Shown here: in pieces, positions 17,410-25,709 of the stretch
Layout of the letters: each line of letters opens with the position of its first letter
Numbering within the stretch: position 1 is the first letter of the stretch
From: Balneolaceae bacterium
GTDB taxonomy: Bacteria > Bacteroidota > Rhodothermia > Balneolales > Balneolaceae
Assembly (NCBI GenBank): GCA_034521445.1
Contig: JAXHMM010000003.1
Span: 248,001 to 312,000, forward strand
Direction of reading: 5' to 3'
Length of the DNA stretch: 64,000 nucleotides
Made by a program: the position numbers and the translations under genes
Notes under the pieces: model-generated
What the model saw: only the letters and a program-made list of their open reading frames with translations
What the model was told of the DNA's origin: nothing
Database searches by the model: none

Positions 17410-18454
17410 AGTGGACCGAAAACGCATTGAATCCGTTGACACCCAGAATATGTGGGAGCTGCTCAGCGATTTCCCCGCACAATGGAGGGAGTCGGTGAGC
17501 CGCACCGAATCGCTGGACCTTACCATAGACGCCTCCCGCATTCGCAGCATCTGCCTGGCCGGCATGGGAGGCTCCGCCATCGGGGCCGACCTGGTACGCG
17601 CCTACAGCTACCACACCTGTCCCCATCCTGTGCAGGTGGTCCGCCACTACGACATTCCGGCCTGGGTGGATGAGCACACCCTTTTCATCTCCTGCAGCTT
17701 TTCGGGCAATACCGAGGAGACCCTCTCGGCGCTTGGACAGGCGCGCGAGCAGGGGGCGCAGACCATAGGGGTCACCTCGGGAGGGGACTTGCTGCGCCGC
17801 GCCAGCCGCGAGGAGTTCGACATCATCCAGATTCCCGGAGGCATGCCTCCGAGGGCGGCGCTGGGCTACAGCTTCGTGCCCCTGTGGCGCATATTCCGTC
17901 ACCTGGACTATCTCGGCGAGGGCGAGGGGGCGCTGGAGGAGACGGCGCACCTGCTGGAAGAGCAGGCCGAAATGTACCGCGATTTGAGCGATAACGAGGC
18001 GCTGCAGCTGGCGGAAGACCTCAACGACACCCTGCCGGTGATCTACTCCGACGCCCTGCTCATGGAGCCGGTCAACCTGCGCTGGAGGGGACAGTTCGGG
18101 GAGAACGCCAAAACCCTCGCCTACGGCAACACCCTGCCCGAAATGAACCACAATGAGATTGTGGGCTGGGAGCGGGTGGTGCACCTGACCGGGCGCCTGT
18201 CGGTCATTATGCTGGTGGACAAGGAGGACAAGCCCAGGGTGCGGCGGCGCATGGAGATCGTCGAGGAGCTGGTGGCCGACCAGACCACGGGGGTGCACCG
18301 GCTCACTACGCGCGGCAAGAGCCGCCTGGCGCGCATGTTCTCCCTGGTGCAGATGGGCGACTGGACCAGCTACTACCTCGCCCTGATCAACGGCGTGGAT
18401 CCCACGCCCATCGCCAAAATCGACCTGCTAAAAAGCCGCCTCGCGGAGAGCTGA
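17402..18454 (+). CDS. Bifunctional phosphoglucose/phosphomannose isomerase
   Basis: A 350-residue SIS-fold isomerase of the bacterial/archaeal PGI-PMI type, which interconverts fructose-6-P with glucose-6-P and mannose-6-P. SICLAGMGGSAIGADLVRAY (about 50-69) and SCSFSGNTEETLSA (98-111) are the two sugar-phosphate-binding SIS elements, and NHNEIVGWE (251-259) is the conserved C-domain motif. It overlaps ptsI by eight bases and precedes birA by two. It would link glycolysis to mannose-based nucleotide sugars for surface glycans. Confidence 0.92.
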   Translation: MAEVDRKRIESVDTQNMWELLSDFPAQWRESVSRTESLDLTIDASRIRSICLAGMGGSAIGADLVRAYSYHTCPHPVQVVRHYDIPAWVDEHTLFISCSFSGNTEETLSALGQAREQGAQTIGVTSGGDLLRRASREEFDIIQIPGGMPPRAALGYSFVPLWRIFRHLDYLGEGEGALEETAHLLEEQAEMYRDLSDNEALQLAEDLNDTLPVIYSDALLMEPVNLRWRGQFGENAKTLAYGNTLPEMNHNEIVGWERVVHLTGRLSVIMLVDKEDKPRVRRRMEIVEELVADQTTGVHRLTTRGKSRLARMFSLVQMGDWTSYYLALINGVDPTPIAKIDLLKSRLAES

Positions 18455-18456
18455 CC

Positions 18457-19242
18457 GTGTTCGACGCCGAACGCTTTGAAAAGCTGCTGGAGACCCGCTG
18501 GCTGGGTCACGGGGGACACTTTTTCGAGGAGCTGCCCTCCACCAACAGCTATATGAAAGAGCAGCCGGCCTCCGGGATCACCCACGGCATGCTCTGCCTG
18601 GCAGACCACCAGACGCGCGGCCGTGGTCAGTATGAGCGAAGCTGGGAGACCGAAGCCGGATGCAATCTCACCTTCACCCTCTGCTTCCGTCCACCCCGGG
18701 TCGACCGCCTCCATGTGCTTACCCTCACCTGCGCCCTGGCCCTGCTCCGGGAGATGGAGAAGGAGCTGGGGGAGGGGGAGGTCACCCTCAAATGGCCCAA
18801 TGACGTCCTGGTCGGCGAGCGCAAGGCTGCCGGCCTGCTGACCGAGACCGTCTTCAACGGAAACCGGCTGGACCGCGTACTGGTGGGCATCGGACTCAAC
18901 GTCAACCAGGAGCGTTTTCCCGGTGAGCTGGGGGAGACGGCCACTTCCATGCGGCGGGTCAAAGGTGATGAGATCGACCGGGAGGCCTTGCTGGCGCGGC
19001 TGCTCTCCCGGCTGGAGTATGAGTACGGGCGATGGAACCGGAACAAGACCGACCTCCTGCGTGAAATCAACCGTTCCCTCAGGGGATACGGGCAGTGGGT
19101 GCGCCTGCAGGTGAACGGGGAGAGGTGGGATGATACCTACAAATTTCTGGGCGTCAGCGAGGCCGGCCGCCTGCTGGTGGTCGACCACGACGGAGGACTC
19201 AAATCTTTCAGCTATGAGCAAATCAGACTGGTCCCCGCTTGA
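18457..19242 (+). CDS. birA: Biotin-[acetyl-CoA carboxylase] ligase, no DNA-binding domain
   Basis: A 261-residue class I biotin protein ligase that makes biotinyl-AMP and attaches biotin to the AccB carrier. Visible motifs are PSTNSYMKE (27-35), QTRGRGQYERSW (the GRGRxGRxW biotinyl-AMP loop), LKWPNDVLVG and VGIGLNVNQE. There is no N-terminal helix-turn-helix, so it should not act as a repressor. It starts two bases after the isomerase stop; its start codon is GTG at 18457. The 3' end overlaps tilS by 29 bases. Confidence 0.93.
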   Translation: MFDAERFEKLLETRWLGHGGHFFEELPSTNSYMKEQPASGITHGMLCLADHQTRGRGQYERSWETEAGCNLTFTLCFRPPRVDRLHVLTLTCALALLREMEKELGEGEVTLKWPNDVLVGERKAAGLLTETVFNGNRLDRVLVGIGLNVNQERFPGELGETATSMRRVKGDEIDREALLARLLSRLEYEYGRWNRNKTDLLREINRSLRGYGQWVRLQVNGERWDDTYKFLGVSEAGRLLVVDHDGGLKSFSYEQIRLVPA

Positions 19243-20656
19243 GGAGGAGGTCCGCCGCCGGGTGAACGAGCATTTCGGCGCGGAGCTCCCCGGTGCGCCC
19301 GATTCGGGTGGCCGGCACCCGGCTGTATCCGCTGGGGAGGAGGGTGGTGGCCGGGCATCCGGCAGCCTCCCCCTATTCGTGCTGGGAGTGAGCGGGGGAC
19401 CCGATTCCATGGCGCTGATGTACGCCCTCCACCGGCTGGGTCTCCCTGCGCTGGTCGCCCACGTCAACTACCAAAAGAGGGGGGAGGCCTCCGACCGCGA
19501 CGCCGAACTGGTGGAGGAGCTTGCCTTTCAGTGGGGCTTCGACTGCCACACCGCGGCGGCGGACCCAGAGGAGGCGGAAGGGGAAAATTTCCAGCAGTGG
19601 GCGCGCGATTTCCGCTACGACTTTTTTCGCGCCTTGCGACGCGACCACAGCTGCGAGGGCATCGCCGTGGCCCACCACCAGGACGACCAGGCCGAGACCA
19701 TCCTGCAGAAGCTCTTTCGCGGGGCCGGGCTGGCCGGCTGGCAGGGCATGGAGGTATGGGACGGGGAGCTCTTTCGTCCCCTGCTCCGCCTCTCCCGTGA
19801 GGACATTGAACGCTACCTGGAGGAGCACGAGGTGCCCTGGCGCACCGATGAGAGCAACCTGAAGAGCGATTTTGCCCGCAATTTCCTGCGACGGGAGTGG
19901 CTGCCGGAGCTGGAGCGCCATTTTCCCGGATGGAAGTCCAACGTGCTGCGCGCAGGAGATCAGGCCGGGATTTTCCAGGATGCCCTGGCGTGGATCGGCC
20001 GGCGCGTCAGCGGGGAGCGCGGGGGACTGAATCGCGAGGCGCTGCTCTCCCTGGAGCCCGGTCTGGCAAAGGCGCTGGTGCTGCACCGTCTGCGGCGGGA
20101 GCTGCCCGGCGCCCCTGTAAGCGGTAATGCGCTCGACGAACTGGAGAAGCTTCCCGAACTGCAGACCGGCAAGGCCATCCGCCTTGCCGAAGGGGTGGAG
20201 GTGATGCGCGACCGCGAGCTGTTCAAAATTGTGGTCGACACGGGCCAGCGCTCCGTTTCGATCCCTCTGGAGCGTGAGGCCCTGGAGCAGAAAGCCTTTA
20301 CCTTTGACGGGCTATCCTTCCGGGTGGCCGGATACCGGGACCCCGATTTCGACCGCAAGCTCTACCTGGAGGCCGGCGCGCTGGCCTGGCCGCTCACCCT
20401 GCGGCGATGGCGGGAGGGCGACCGGTTCCGGCCTTTCGGCATGGAGGGCACCCAGCTGGTTTCGGACCACCTGACCAACCGGAAAGTGGCGGCAGATCTT
20501 CGCGGACGCGCGCTCGTGCTGGAGGCCTTGGACGAAACCATCGCGGCGGTTATCTTTCCGCCTTCCGAAAAGCGGCTGCCCCCCGGCACCATTTCGGAGG
20601 AGGTCCGCTGCGGCCCGGAGACCGGCTCGTGCCTGGTAATCAGCCGCAACAAATGA
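19214..20656 (+). CDS. tilS: tRNA(Ile)-lysidine synthetase
   Basis: A 480-residue TilS that converts C34 of tRNA-Ile(CAU) to lysidine. The ATP-pyrophosphatase loop is GVSGGPDSMALMYAL (58-72). AVAHHQDDQAETILQKLFRG and the C-terminal RRWREGDRFRPFGM (TilS C domain) complete the family pattern. I take the ATG at 19214 (MSKSDWSPLEEE), which overlaps birA by 29 bases; the upstream extension is a birA-frame artefact. The stop TGA (20654-20656) overlaps the first unit of GACTT array B. Confidence 0.93.
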   Translation: MSKSDWSPLEEEVRRRVNEHFGAELPGAPDSGGRHPAVSAGEEGGGRASGSLPLFVLGVSGGPDSMALMYALHRLGLPALVAHVNYQKRGEASDRDAELVEELAFQWGFDCHTAAADPEEAEGENFQQWARDFRYDFFRALRRDHSCEGIAVAHHQDDQAETILQKLFRGAGLAGWQGMEVWDGELFRPLLRLSREDIERYLEEHEVPWRTDESNLKSDFARNFLRREWLPELERHFPGWKSNVLRAGDQAGIFQDALAWIGRRVSGERGGLNREALLSLEPGLAKALVLHRLRRELPGAPVSGNALDELEKLPELQTGKAIRLAEGVEVMRDRELFKIVVDTGQRSVSIPLEREALEQKAFTFDGLSFRVAGYRDPDFDRKLYLEAGALAWPLTLRRWREGDRFRPFGMEGTQLVSDHLTNRKVAADLRGRALVLEALDETIAAVIFPPSEKRLPPGTISEEVRCGPETGSCLVISRNK

Positions 20657-20747
20657 CTCCCTGACTTCGGACTTCCAGACTTCGGACTTCTGGACTTCCC
20701 GACTTCGGACTTTCAGACTTTCTGACTTATTAGACTTTAAGACTTGT
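20655..20747. repeat. GACTT array B
   Basis: Twelve GACTT-type units (the first GACTC) in one orientation, separated by 1-4 bases, fill the gap between tilS and hpt. The tilS stop lies in the first unit and the last unit ends six bases before the hpt TTG start. Bases 20694-20722 are identical over 29 bases to 32680-32708 in array E. With only one orientation it cannot fold like arrays A and D. Confidence 0.88.
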
Positions 20748-20752
20748 AGAGC

Positions 20753-21316
20753 TTGTATAGCCCCGACCATTTACAGTGCAACGGCGAGACCTTCCGCATC
20801 TATCTTAGCCGGGAGGAGATACAGCAGCGCGTCGCCGAACTGGGGGAGGAGTTGAGCGAACAATATGCCGGAAAGCGACCCATCTTCATCGGCGTGCTGA
20901 ACGGGGCCTACATTTTTCTCTCCGACCTGATGCGCCAGGTTGAGATCCCCTGTGAGGTGGACTTCCTGAAGCTGAGCAGCTACGGGGACGAGAAGGTATC
21001 CTCCGGCCAGGTGACCGACCTCAAGGACATCGACGCCGATATCGCCGGGCGCCATGTGGTGCTGGTGGAGGACATTGTTGACACCGGCCTCTCCATGAAG
21101 TACCTGGTGGACAAGCTGAAGAAAAAGAGGCCCGCCTCCATCGCCACCGTCACCCTCCTCCACAAGTCCGAAGCCACCCAACACGATGTGCAGCTCGACT
21201 ACGTGGGCTTCCGCATTCCCACCCTTTTTGTGCTGGGCTACGGGCTGGACTACGCCCAGGAGGGGCGCAACCTGGCACAGATTTACATACAGGAAAAGGG
21301 CGGGGAGGAGGCATAA
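20753..21316 (+). CDS. hpt: Hypoxanthine phosphoribosyltransferase
   Basis: A 187-residue purine-salvage enzyme that joins hypoxanthine or guanine to PRPP. The PRPP loop is VVLVEDIVDTGLSM (102-115), and GVLNGAYIFLSDL (47-59) is the family's second loop. The only usable start is TTG at 20753, since an in-frame TAG lies six bases upstream and no ATG or GTG follows before the conserved region. The start falls right at the end of repeat array B, so the repeat supplies the whole 5' leader between tilS and hpt. Confidence 0.92.
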   Translation: MYSPDHLQCNGETFRIYLSREEIQQRVAELGEELSEQYAGKRPIFIGVLNGAYIFLSDLMRQVEIPCEVDFLKLSSYGDEKVSSGQVTDLKDIDADIAGRHVVLVEDIVDTGLSMKYLVDKLKKKRPASIATVTLLHKSEATQHDVQLDYVGFRIPTLFVLGYGLDYAQEGRNLAQIYIQEKGGEEA

Positions 21317-21376
21317 GTCCCGGTCCCATTCCGCGTTGAATTCAAGCTGCAGCGGGCTTATATTTGTGGCTCTCTC

Positions 21377-21465
21377 GGAGAGGTGGCTGAGTGGTCGAAA
21401 GCGCTCCCCTGCTAAGGGAGTATACCCTCAACAGGGTATCGAGGGTTCGAATCCCTCCCTCTCCG
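21377..21465 (+). tRNA. tRNA-Ser (GCT)
   Basis: An 89-base tRNA. The acceptor stem GGAGAGG (21377-21383) pairs with CCTCTCC (21458-21464), with discriminator G. The anticodon stem-loop CTCCC-CTGCTAA-GGGAG gives anticodon GCT, reading AGC/AGU serine codons. A long variable arm (ATACCCT...AGGGTAT) confirms a class II tRNA-Ser. The T arm GAGGG-TTCGAAT-CCCTC is intact. CCA is not encoded. A low-GC two-gene module follows 58 bases downstream. Confidence 0.96.
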
Positions 21466-21523
21466 CTCTTTTCTATTTTTCAGGTTCGACCATTTATTCC
21501 CATCCGTGTCGAACTTCCGGGTG

Positions 21524-21736
21524 CTAGTCATCGATGGGCTTCAGTTTGTAGATGCGTCCATACTCTGAGGCTTTCCCGAAGTTTTTCTGTTTCAGCGCTT
21601 CTCGCACCTCATCCAATCTGGAGGCATCTTCTACGCTCAAATAGGGAGACCATGCATCCTCTGTGGTTATGACTTCTACTTCTACCTCGGCTACGTACAG
21701 GCCTTCGTGAATGTATTTGGTCTTTTTTCGGGTCAT
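21524..21736 (-). CDS. Small hypothetical protein paired with a DUF4258 gene (possible antitoxin)
   Basis: A 70-residue protein of no family I can name. It begins with basic MTRKKTKYIHEG, followed by a beta-rich acidic stretch (YVAEVEVEVI) and a helical segment (LDEVREALKQKN). It lies six bases downstream of the DUF4258 gene, and DUF4258 proteins are often paired with a small partner. The module is clearly lower in GC than its surroundings. The antitoxin role is inferred from position only. Confidence 0.65.
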   Translation of the reverse strand: MTRKKTKYIHEGLYVAEVEVEVITTEDAWSPYLSVEDASRLDEVREALKQKNFGKASEYGRIYKLKPIDD

Positions 21737-21742
21737 GACATT

Positions 21743-22078
21743 TTAGTCGATTCTATACATAAATGTTGGATCCCAACGTGTAGGATCCGGTCTATATGCG
21801 GTAACTAATACGGCCGGTTGGTCGTGGCCTTTGGGTATGCCCCATAATACATGAACGGGTTTTCCCGCCGCATCATATTGTAAAAGCAATATACATTTTC
21901 CCTTTGGAAAATTCGGGTATTCCTCAACAATAAGAGCATCATTCAAACCGGTTAAAATATCTGCCACACGGATCTGATCGGCTGCAAGCTCTTCGTATCC
22001 ATGCTCGGATATGCGTACCAAGCCATGTGCAACTAGGTAAACGATATGTGCATATAGGTCACGCAATAGGAAGACCAC
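21743..22078 (-). CDS. DUF4258-domain protein (RelE-like toxin candidate)
   Basis: A 111-residue protein. The core RISEHGYEELAADQIRVADI, the segment ALIVEEYPNFPKGKCILLLQ and the closing VLVTAYRPDPTRWDP match the DUF4258 pattern, which is thought to be related to RelE/HigB-type mRNA interferases. The first 22 residues are unusually hydrophobic and could be an over-extension; no later ATG fits well. The gene is first in a two-gene, low-GC minus-strand unit next to tRNA-Ser. Toxicity is not shown. Confidence 0.72.
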   Translation of the reverse strand: MVFLLRDLYAHIVYLVAHGLVRISEHGYEELAADQIRVADILTGLNDALIVEEYPNFPKGKCILLLQYDAAGKPVHVLWGIPKGHDQPAVLVTAYRPDPTRWDPTFMYRID

Positions 22079-22228
22079 TTTTCCTGGAACGATTTCTTGG
22101 AATTCAGTGACCCTCCGTGCCCTCCTTCCTTACATCTCAAGAAGGCAATAGTTATTGATTCCTTGAGACTTATTGGTTATGGTTCGGTGAATTTGGTCTA
22201 CGGAAACCCTCACCAAGCCTTCTCATCC

Positions 22229-25200
22229 ATGAAAGTACGACGATACCTTCTCCTGTTTTTCCTTACCCTGTTCTCCATGCCCCTGCTTGCGCAGGACGGC
22301 AATGTCATTTCGGAGACCAGCTACAACGGACTCCAGCTACGCAATATCGGTCCCGCCCTGAATACTGCGCGGATCGCCGACATCGCCATCCATCCTGAAA
22401 ACGAGAATACCTGGTACGTGGCGGTGGGATCCGGCAACGTCTGGAAGACCGTCAACGCTGGCACCACCTTTGAGCCCATCTTCGACAACCAGGGCTCATA
22501 CTCTACCGGCGCTGTCGCTCTTGACCCCAGCAATCCCAGTACGGTCTGGGTAGGCACCGGCGAGAACGTAGGAGGCCGACACGTCGGCTACGGGGATGGG
22601 ATTTACCGCTCCGACGACGGGGGACGATCCTGGGAGAATATGGGACTGGAAAACTCCGAGCACATCTCCAAGATCATCGTACATCCGGAAAACTCCGATA
22701 TCGTCTGGGTGGCCGCCCAGGGGCCGCTCTGGAACAGCGGCGATCAGCGGGGACTCTACAAGACCACCGACGGCGGGGAGACGTGGACCAAGACACTGGG
22801 CAACGACGAGTGGACCGGCGCCACGGATATCGTGATCGACCCGCGCAATCCCGACGTGCTTTATGCAGCCACATGGGACCGGCACCGAACCACCGCCGCC
22901 TACCTGGGTGGTGGACCCGGATCAGGGGTTCATAAGTCCACCGACGGCGGCGAGACTTGGACCGAGCTCCGCGGCGGACTGCCCGGCGGACCGCTAGGCA
23001 AGATTGGCCTGGCCATCTCCCCGCAGGATCCTGATCGCGTTTACGCGGCCATCGAGACCATCCGCACCGACGGAGGCGTCTGGATGTCCACCGATCGCGG
23101 CGCTTCCTGGGAGTACATGTCCGACGCCGTCTCCGGCGGCACCGGACCGCACTACTACCAGGAACTCTACGCCTCCCCCCACAATTTCGGGGAACTATAC
23201 TTGGTGAGCAGCACCACCATGATGTCCACGGACCACGGAGCCAACTTTGAATATATTGATAACGGTTCCAAGCACGTGGACGACCACGCCATCGCCTTCA
23301 AGAAGAGCGATCCCGACTACATCCTCTTCGGGACGGACGGGGGACTCTACGAGACCTACGACAAGATGGAGACCTGGCGGCACCTCGACAACATGCCGGT
23401 CATGCAGTACTACAAGATTTCGGTGGATAACGCCAAGCCCTTTTACAACGTTTACGGGGGCACGCAGGACAACGGTTCGAACGGGGGACCTACCCGGACC
23501 ATGAACTCCGACGGCATTACCAACGGCGACTGGTTCAAGATCCTGGGCGCCGACGGCCATGACAACGCCACCGAGCCGGGCAATCCCGACATCGTCTACG
23601 CCTCGACCCAGCAGGGCGGCCTCCACCGTATCGACCGCACCACCGGCGAGGAGGTCTACGTACGTCCCCAGCCGGGCGAGGGCGAGGATTTTGAGCGCTA
23701 CAACTGGGACGCTCCCGTGGAGGTCTCCCCGCACAGTCCCACGACCATTTACCACGCCTCCCACCGCGTCTGGCGCTCGGAGAACCGGGGCAACAGCTGG
23801 ACGCCCATTTCCGGCGACCTGACCCGCAACGAGGAGCGCATCACCCTCCCCATCCGGGGCAAGCAGCAGAGTTGGGACAATGCCTGGGACGTGGGGGCCA
23901 TGACCAACTATAACACCATCACCTCCGTGGCCGAGTCGCCACTTGAGCAGGGCCTGCTCTACGCCGGTACGGACGACGGACTCTTCCACGTCTCCGAGAA
24001 TGCGGGCGAGAGCTGGCGACGCGTGGAGCTGGGCGACGTCGAGGGCGTGCCCGACCGCATTTTTGTGAACGACATCGTGGCCGACCGCCACGACCCTAAT
24101 ACGGTCTACGTGATGGGCGACGACCATAAGAGCGGCGATTTCAGTCCCTACCTGCTCAAGAGCACCGACCGGGGCGAGACGTGGACCCGCATCGACGGGG
24201 ACCTGCCGGACCGCCACCTGGTCTGGCGAATGACCCAGGATCATGTGGATCCCGACCTGCTTTTCGCGGCCACCGAATTCGGCATCTTCTTTACGGTGGA
24301 CGGCGGGGAGAACTGGCAGGAACTCAGCGGCGGTGTGCCGACCATCGCCTTCCGTGATATCCACATCCAGCGGGAGTGGAACGACCTGGTGGCCGGCTCC
24401 TTCGGAAGGGGCATCTTCATCCTGGACGACTACACGCCGCTCCGCGAAATGACGCCCGAAATGCTGAACAGCGAGGCCGTGCTCTTCGATACGCGCGACG
24501 CCCTCTGGTATGTGCCCAACAATGCAATCGATTCTGAGGGCACAGCCGAATGGTCGGCTCCGAACCCACCCTACGGTGCCAACCTCACCTATTACCTCGG
24601 TGAGAGCCTGCAGTCGCTGGAAGGTCAGCGCAAGGCTGACGAGCGCGCCCTGGACGATGACGAGGACGTGCCTTTTGTGGGCTGGGACAGCCTGGAAGCC
24701 GAGATGCGTGAACAGGGTCCCACCGTCCTGATCACTATTAAAGATGAGAACGGCCAGGTAGTGAACCGCATCACCGGACCCACTTCCGAGGGCTTTCACC
24801 GCGTGAACTGGGAGCTGGACTACCACAGTGAGAGCATCATTGAAGTAGGGCAGCAGGCCGGCGGCTTCTTCGGCGGCGGCTTCCGGGTCACCCCGGGCAC
24901 CTACACCGCCGAACTCTCGAAGGTGGTGCGCGGCGAGCATACCCCGCTCAGCGAGCCCATTACCTTTGAGGTGAAGCCCCTCTTTGACGGCGCCCTGCAG
25001 CGCGCCTCCAACGAGGAGTTCGCCTCCTTCCGGGAGACCCTCACGCAGTTTCAGCGCGAGCTGACGCGGACCGAGGAGAGCATGCAGGAGCAGATCGACC
25101 TCGTGAACGCCATGCAGACCGCGCTGCGTCGCGCGCCATCGGAGAATCCCGACCTGGCCGAACGACTCAACGACACGCGCCTTGAGCTACTCCAGCTTAA

Positions 25201-25459
25201 CGAGGAGTTCGATGGCAGCGAGGCCAAAGGCGAAATCGGCGAAAGGAATCCCCCGACGCCCTCCGACCGCATGTTCGTAGGCTACCGGGCGCTCTTCACC
25301 ACTTACGGTCCCACCGAGATGCACAAGCAGACCGTGCAGGTGGGCATGCGTGAGCTGGCCGACATCCGAGAGCGCATCCAGAACTACGCCGACAACGTTA
25401 TTCCGGAACTGCGTCAGGCTGTAGAGGCCACCGGCGCGCCGCCCATCGAAGACTTTTAA
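22229..25459 (+). CDS. Large secreted Asp-box (BNR/VPS10-like) propeller protein
   Basis: A 1076-residue exported protein. The signal peptide MKVRRYLLLFFLTLFSMPLLAQ is cleaved after Ala-Gln or Ala. At least eight Asp-box (SxDxGxxW) repeats follow, including RSDDGGRSWENM, KTTDGGETWTKT, KSTDGGETWTEL, MSTDRGASWEYM and KSTDRGETWTRI, giving one or two beta-propellers through about residue 740. The C-terminal 330 residues have beta-sandwich and helical parts. It matches the sortilin/VPS10-like 'glycosyl hydrolase' proteins of Bacteroidota, whose function is unknown. The frame stays open upstream to 22097, but the ATG at 22229 begins the signal peptide. The stop lies inside repeat array C. Confidence 0.85.
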   Translation: MKVRRYLLLFFLTLFSMPLLAQDGNVISETSYNGLQLRNIGPALNTARIADIAIHPENENTWYVAVGSGNVWKTVNAGTTFEPIFDNQGSYSTGAVALDPSNPSTVWVGTGENVGGRHVGYGDGIYRSDDGGRSWENMGLENSEHISKIIVHPENSDIVWVAAQGPLWNSGDQRGLYKTTDGGETWTKTLGNDEWTGATDIVIDPRNPDVLYAATWDRHRTTAAYLGGGPGSGVHKSTDGGETWTELRGGLPGGPLGKIGLAISPQDPDRVYAAIETIRTDGGVWMSTDRGASWEYMSDAVSGGTGPHYYQELYASPHNFGELYLVSSTTMMSTDHGANFEYIDNGSKHVDDHAIAFKKSDPDYILFGTDGGLYETYDKMETWRHLDNMPVMQYYKISVDNAKPFYNVYGGTQDNGSNGGPTRTMNSDGITNGDWFKILGADGHDNATEPGNPDIVYASTQQGGLHRIDRTTGEEVYVRPQPGEGEDFERYNWDAPVEVSPHSPTTIYHASHRVWRSENRGNSWTPISGDLTRNEERITLPIRGKQQSWDNAWDVGAMTNYNTITSVAESPLEQGLLYAGTDDGLFHVSENAGESWRRVELGDVEGVPDRIFVNDIVADRHDPNTVYVMGDDHKSGDFSPYLLKSTDRGETWTRIDGDLPDRHLVWRMTQDHVDPDLLFAATEFGIFFTVDGGENWQELSGGVPTIAFRDIHIQREWNDLVAGSFGRGIFILDDYTPLREMTPEMLNSEAVLFDTRDALWYVPNNAIDSEGTAEWSAPNPPYGANLTYYLGESLQSLEGQRKADERALDDDEDVPFVGWDSLEAEMREQGPTVLITIKDENGQVVNRITGPTSEGFHRVNWELDYHSESIIEVGQQAGGFFGGGFRVTPGTYTAELSKVVRGEHTPLSEPITFEVKPLFDGALQRASNEEFASFRETLTQFQRELTRTEESMQEQIDLVNAMQTALRRAPSENPDLAERLNDTRLELLQLNEEFDGSEAKGEIGERNPPTPSDRMFVGYRALFTTYGPTEMHKQTVQVGMRELADIRERIQNYADNVIPELRQAVEATGAPPIEDF

Positions 25460-25532
25460 AGTCTATCTATAAAGTCATAAAGTCTTGAAGTCCTGAAGTC
25501 GGAAAGTCATAAAGTCGGAAAGTCATGACGTC
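25451..25532. repeat. GACTT/AAGTC array C
   Basis: It opens with the 13-base palindrome GACTTTTAAAGTC (25451-25463), which contains the TAA stop of the upstream gene, and continues with about eight AAGTC-type units at 8-10 base spacing in one orientation. A GC-rich intrinsic terminator hairpin follows 11 bases later. Confidence 0.85.
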
Positions 25533-25543
25533 TGATGCTTGCA

Positions 25544-25575
25544 GGGGATCCCGGTTTTCCGGGGTCCCCTTTTTA
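25544..25575 (+). terminator. Intrinsic terminator after the Asp-box gene
   Basis: GGGGATCCCGG (25544-25554), loop TTTT and CCGGGGTCCCC (25559-25569) form an 11-bp stem with one G-U pair, followed by TTTTT (25570-25574). It stands just beyond array C, so the array itself is probably transcribed as 3' untranslated RNA. Confidence 0.82.
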
Positions 25576-25709
25576 CTGGTGCGGCTCTCCCAGGCGATAG
25601 ACCTTGCCACCGCTGTGTCCGGCTCGGCCTAATCTATATTGTGTCTATCCGCCGCCCTTGTTTACATGGGGTGTTGACGCACTGGATCGGATACCAACCT
25701 ACGTAGCGC

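Noticed and set aside
17378-18298. Long minus-strand frame opposite the PGI/PMI gene
   Set aside because: High-GC antisense frame; the plus-strand gene has clear SIS motifs and operon spacing.
20655-20747. GACTT arrays as CRISPR arrays
   Set aside because: The repeat is five bases and the spacers 1-4 bases; no cas gene is present in the window.
23195-24940. 581-codon minus-strand frame opposite the Asp-box gene
   Set aside because: Its length comes from the codon bias of the real gene; composition is low in domain-like features and no start signal is seen.
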